Assembly (NCBI GenBank): GCA_945874585.1
Contig: CAMCHB010000002.1
Location: forward strand, 1 to 33,519
Direction: 5' to 3'
Source: an uncultured Clostridium sp.
GTDB lineage: Bacteria > Bacillota > Clostridia > TANB77 > CAG-508
Length of the DNA stretch: 33,519 nucleotides
Positions within the stretch are counted from its first letter, which is position 1, and each line of letters begins with the position of its first letter. This document shows, piece after piece, positions 33,274 through 33,519 of the stretch. A program made the translations under genes and the position numbers. The notes under the pieces are model-generated. The model was not told where the DNA came from. It worked only from the letters and a program-made list of their open reading frames with translations, and made no database searches.

Positions 33274-33302
33274 TTGACAAACAATGACAAAACCTGTAAA
33301 AT
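33274..33302 (+). promoter_or_regulatory. SigA-type promoter of the radical SAM gene
   Basis: TTGACA (33274-33279), a 17-base spacer, then TAAAAT (33297-33302), about 55 bases before the start codon. Confidence 0.7.
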
Positions 33303-33356
33303 GTAAATATAATGTTTAAAAAATTTTTTTCTTAAATAATTTTAGGAGGAATCTTT

Positions 33357-33519
33357 ATGAAAGAGCGTGAACTTAGATTACTATTAACTCAAAAATGTAA
33401 CTTTAAATGTGGCTTTTGCCATAAGGAAGGAGTAATTGAAACTAAAAAAGAAATACTAAATGCATCAGATTATGTTTGGGTATATGATCTTCTAAAAAAA
33501 TGGTATGGATGGAACACAA
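33357..33519 (+). CDS. Radical SAM protein, N-terminal part (runs off the right edge)
   Basis: Fifty-four codons are visible from ATG 33357, preceded by AGGAGGA. The start MKERELRLLLTQKCNFKCGFCH has the radical SAM iron-sulfur motif CxxxCxxC (Cys14, Cys18, Cys21). The pattern of strand, then CNFKCGFCHKEG, resembles MoaA-like enzymes (GTP 3',8-cyclase of molybdenum cofactor synthesis) and also MoaA-related maturases of peptides. The C-terminal half, which would decide between them, lies outside the window, so no symbol is given. Confidence 0.85.
   Translation, partial: MKERELRLLLTQKCNFKCGFCHKEGVIETKKEILNASDYVWVYDLLKKWYGWNT

Larger units (their letters stand above)
32785..33356. other. Intergenic region holding a small convergent RNA/peptide locus
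   Basis: This stretch between gdpP and the radical SAM gene has no long reading frame. It carries two inward-facing promoters, a shared bidirectional hairpin, a 36-codon minus-strand frame and a pair of similar inverted segments, all listed separately. The outer parts (32785-32829 and 33178-33273) show nothing I recognise. Confidence 0.7.

Overview
The window is low-GC DNA (roughly one third G+C) of Firmicutes type, most likely a Clostridia-grade anaerobe. I base this on the gene set (SMC, ComEC, a ClpE-type ATPase, a BofC-like protein, a G5/3D cell-wall protein, DUF421, TlyA, GdpP), strong GGAGG-type ribosome binding sites, near-consensus vegetative promoters and frequent hairpin terminators. 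I cannot name a genus. No rRNA, tRNA, CRISPR array, phage module or transposase was seen.

Layout. 1-2411 is the 3' part of smc, interrupted by an in-frame TAG. 2592-6512 holds a secreted SH3/NlpC-P60 hydrolase and comEC. 6582-7182 is a BofC-like gene with an apparent frameshift. 7195-10128 is a minus-strand unit of clpE-like ATPase and pgsA that ends in a bidirectional terminator shared with the BofC-like gene. 10236-11333 is a monocistronic G5/3D cell-wall gene. 11395-14293 is the overlapping operon comM-dprA-yraN. 14313-18175 is an operon of exonuclease III, an AI-2E family permease and a UvrD-like helicase. 18187-18897 is a convergent DUF421 membrane protein. 19049-19852 is tlyA. 20079-22169 is a DUF11-type surface protein that lacks a signal peptide and an anchor. 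22152-30031 is rpoB-rpoC with a long structured leader. 30050-32784 is trmB-gdpP. 32830-33177 is a compact locus encoding a hydrophobic 36-residue peptide and a convergent small RNA. 33274-33519 is the start of a radical SAM gene that leaves the window.

How the genes fit together. Most are housekeeping: chromosome segregation, DNA uptake and processing (comEC, comM, dprA, yraN), repair (exonuclease III, UvrD-like), proteolysis, phospholipid synthesis, wall remodelling, transcription (rpoBC), RNA modification (tlyA, trmB) and c-di-AMP turnover (gdpP).

The best candidate for something undescribed is the 32.8-33.2 kb locus. It resembles a type I toxin-antitoxin system: two convergent promoters, a shared bidirectional terminator, a single-span membrane peptide with an excellent ribosome binding site, and similar 5' segments on both transcripts. 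The structured rpoB leader and the two lesions (smc, BofC-like gene) are the next points to check.
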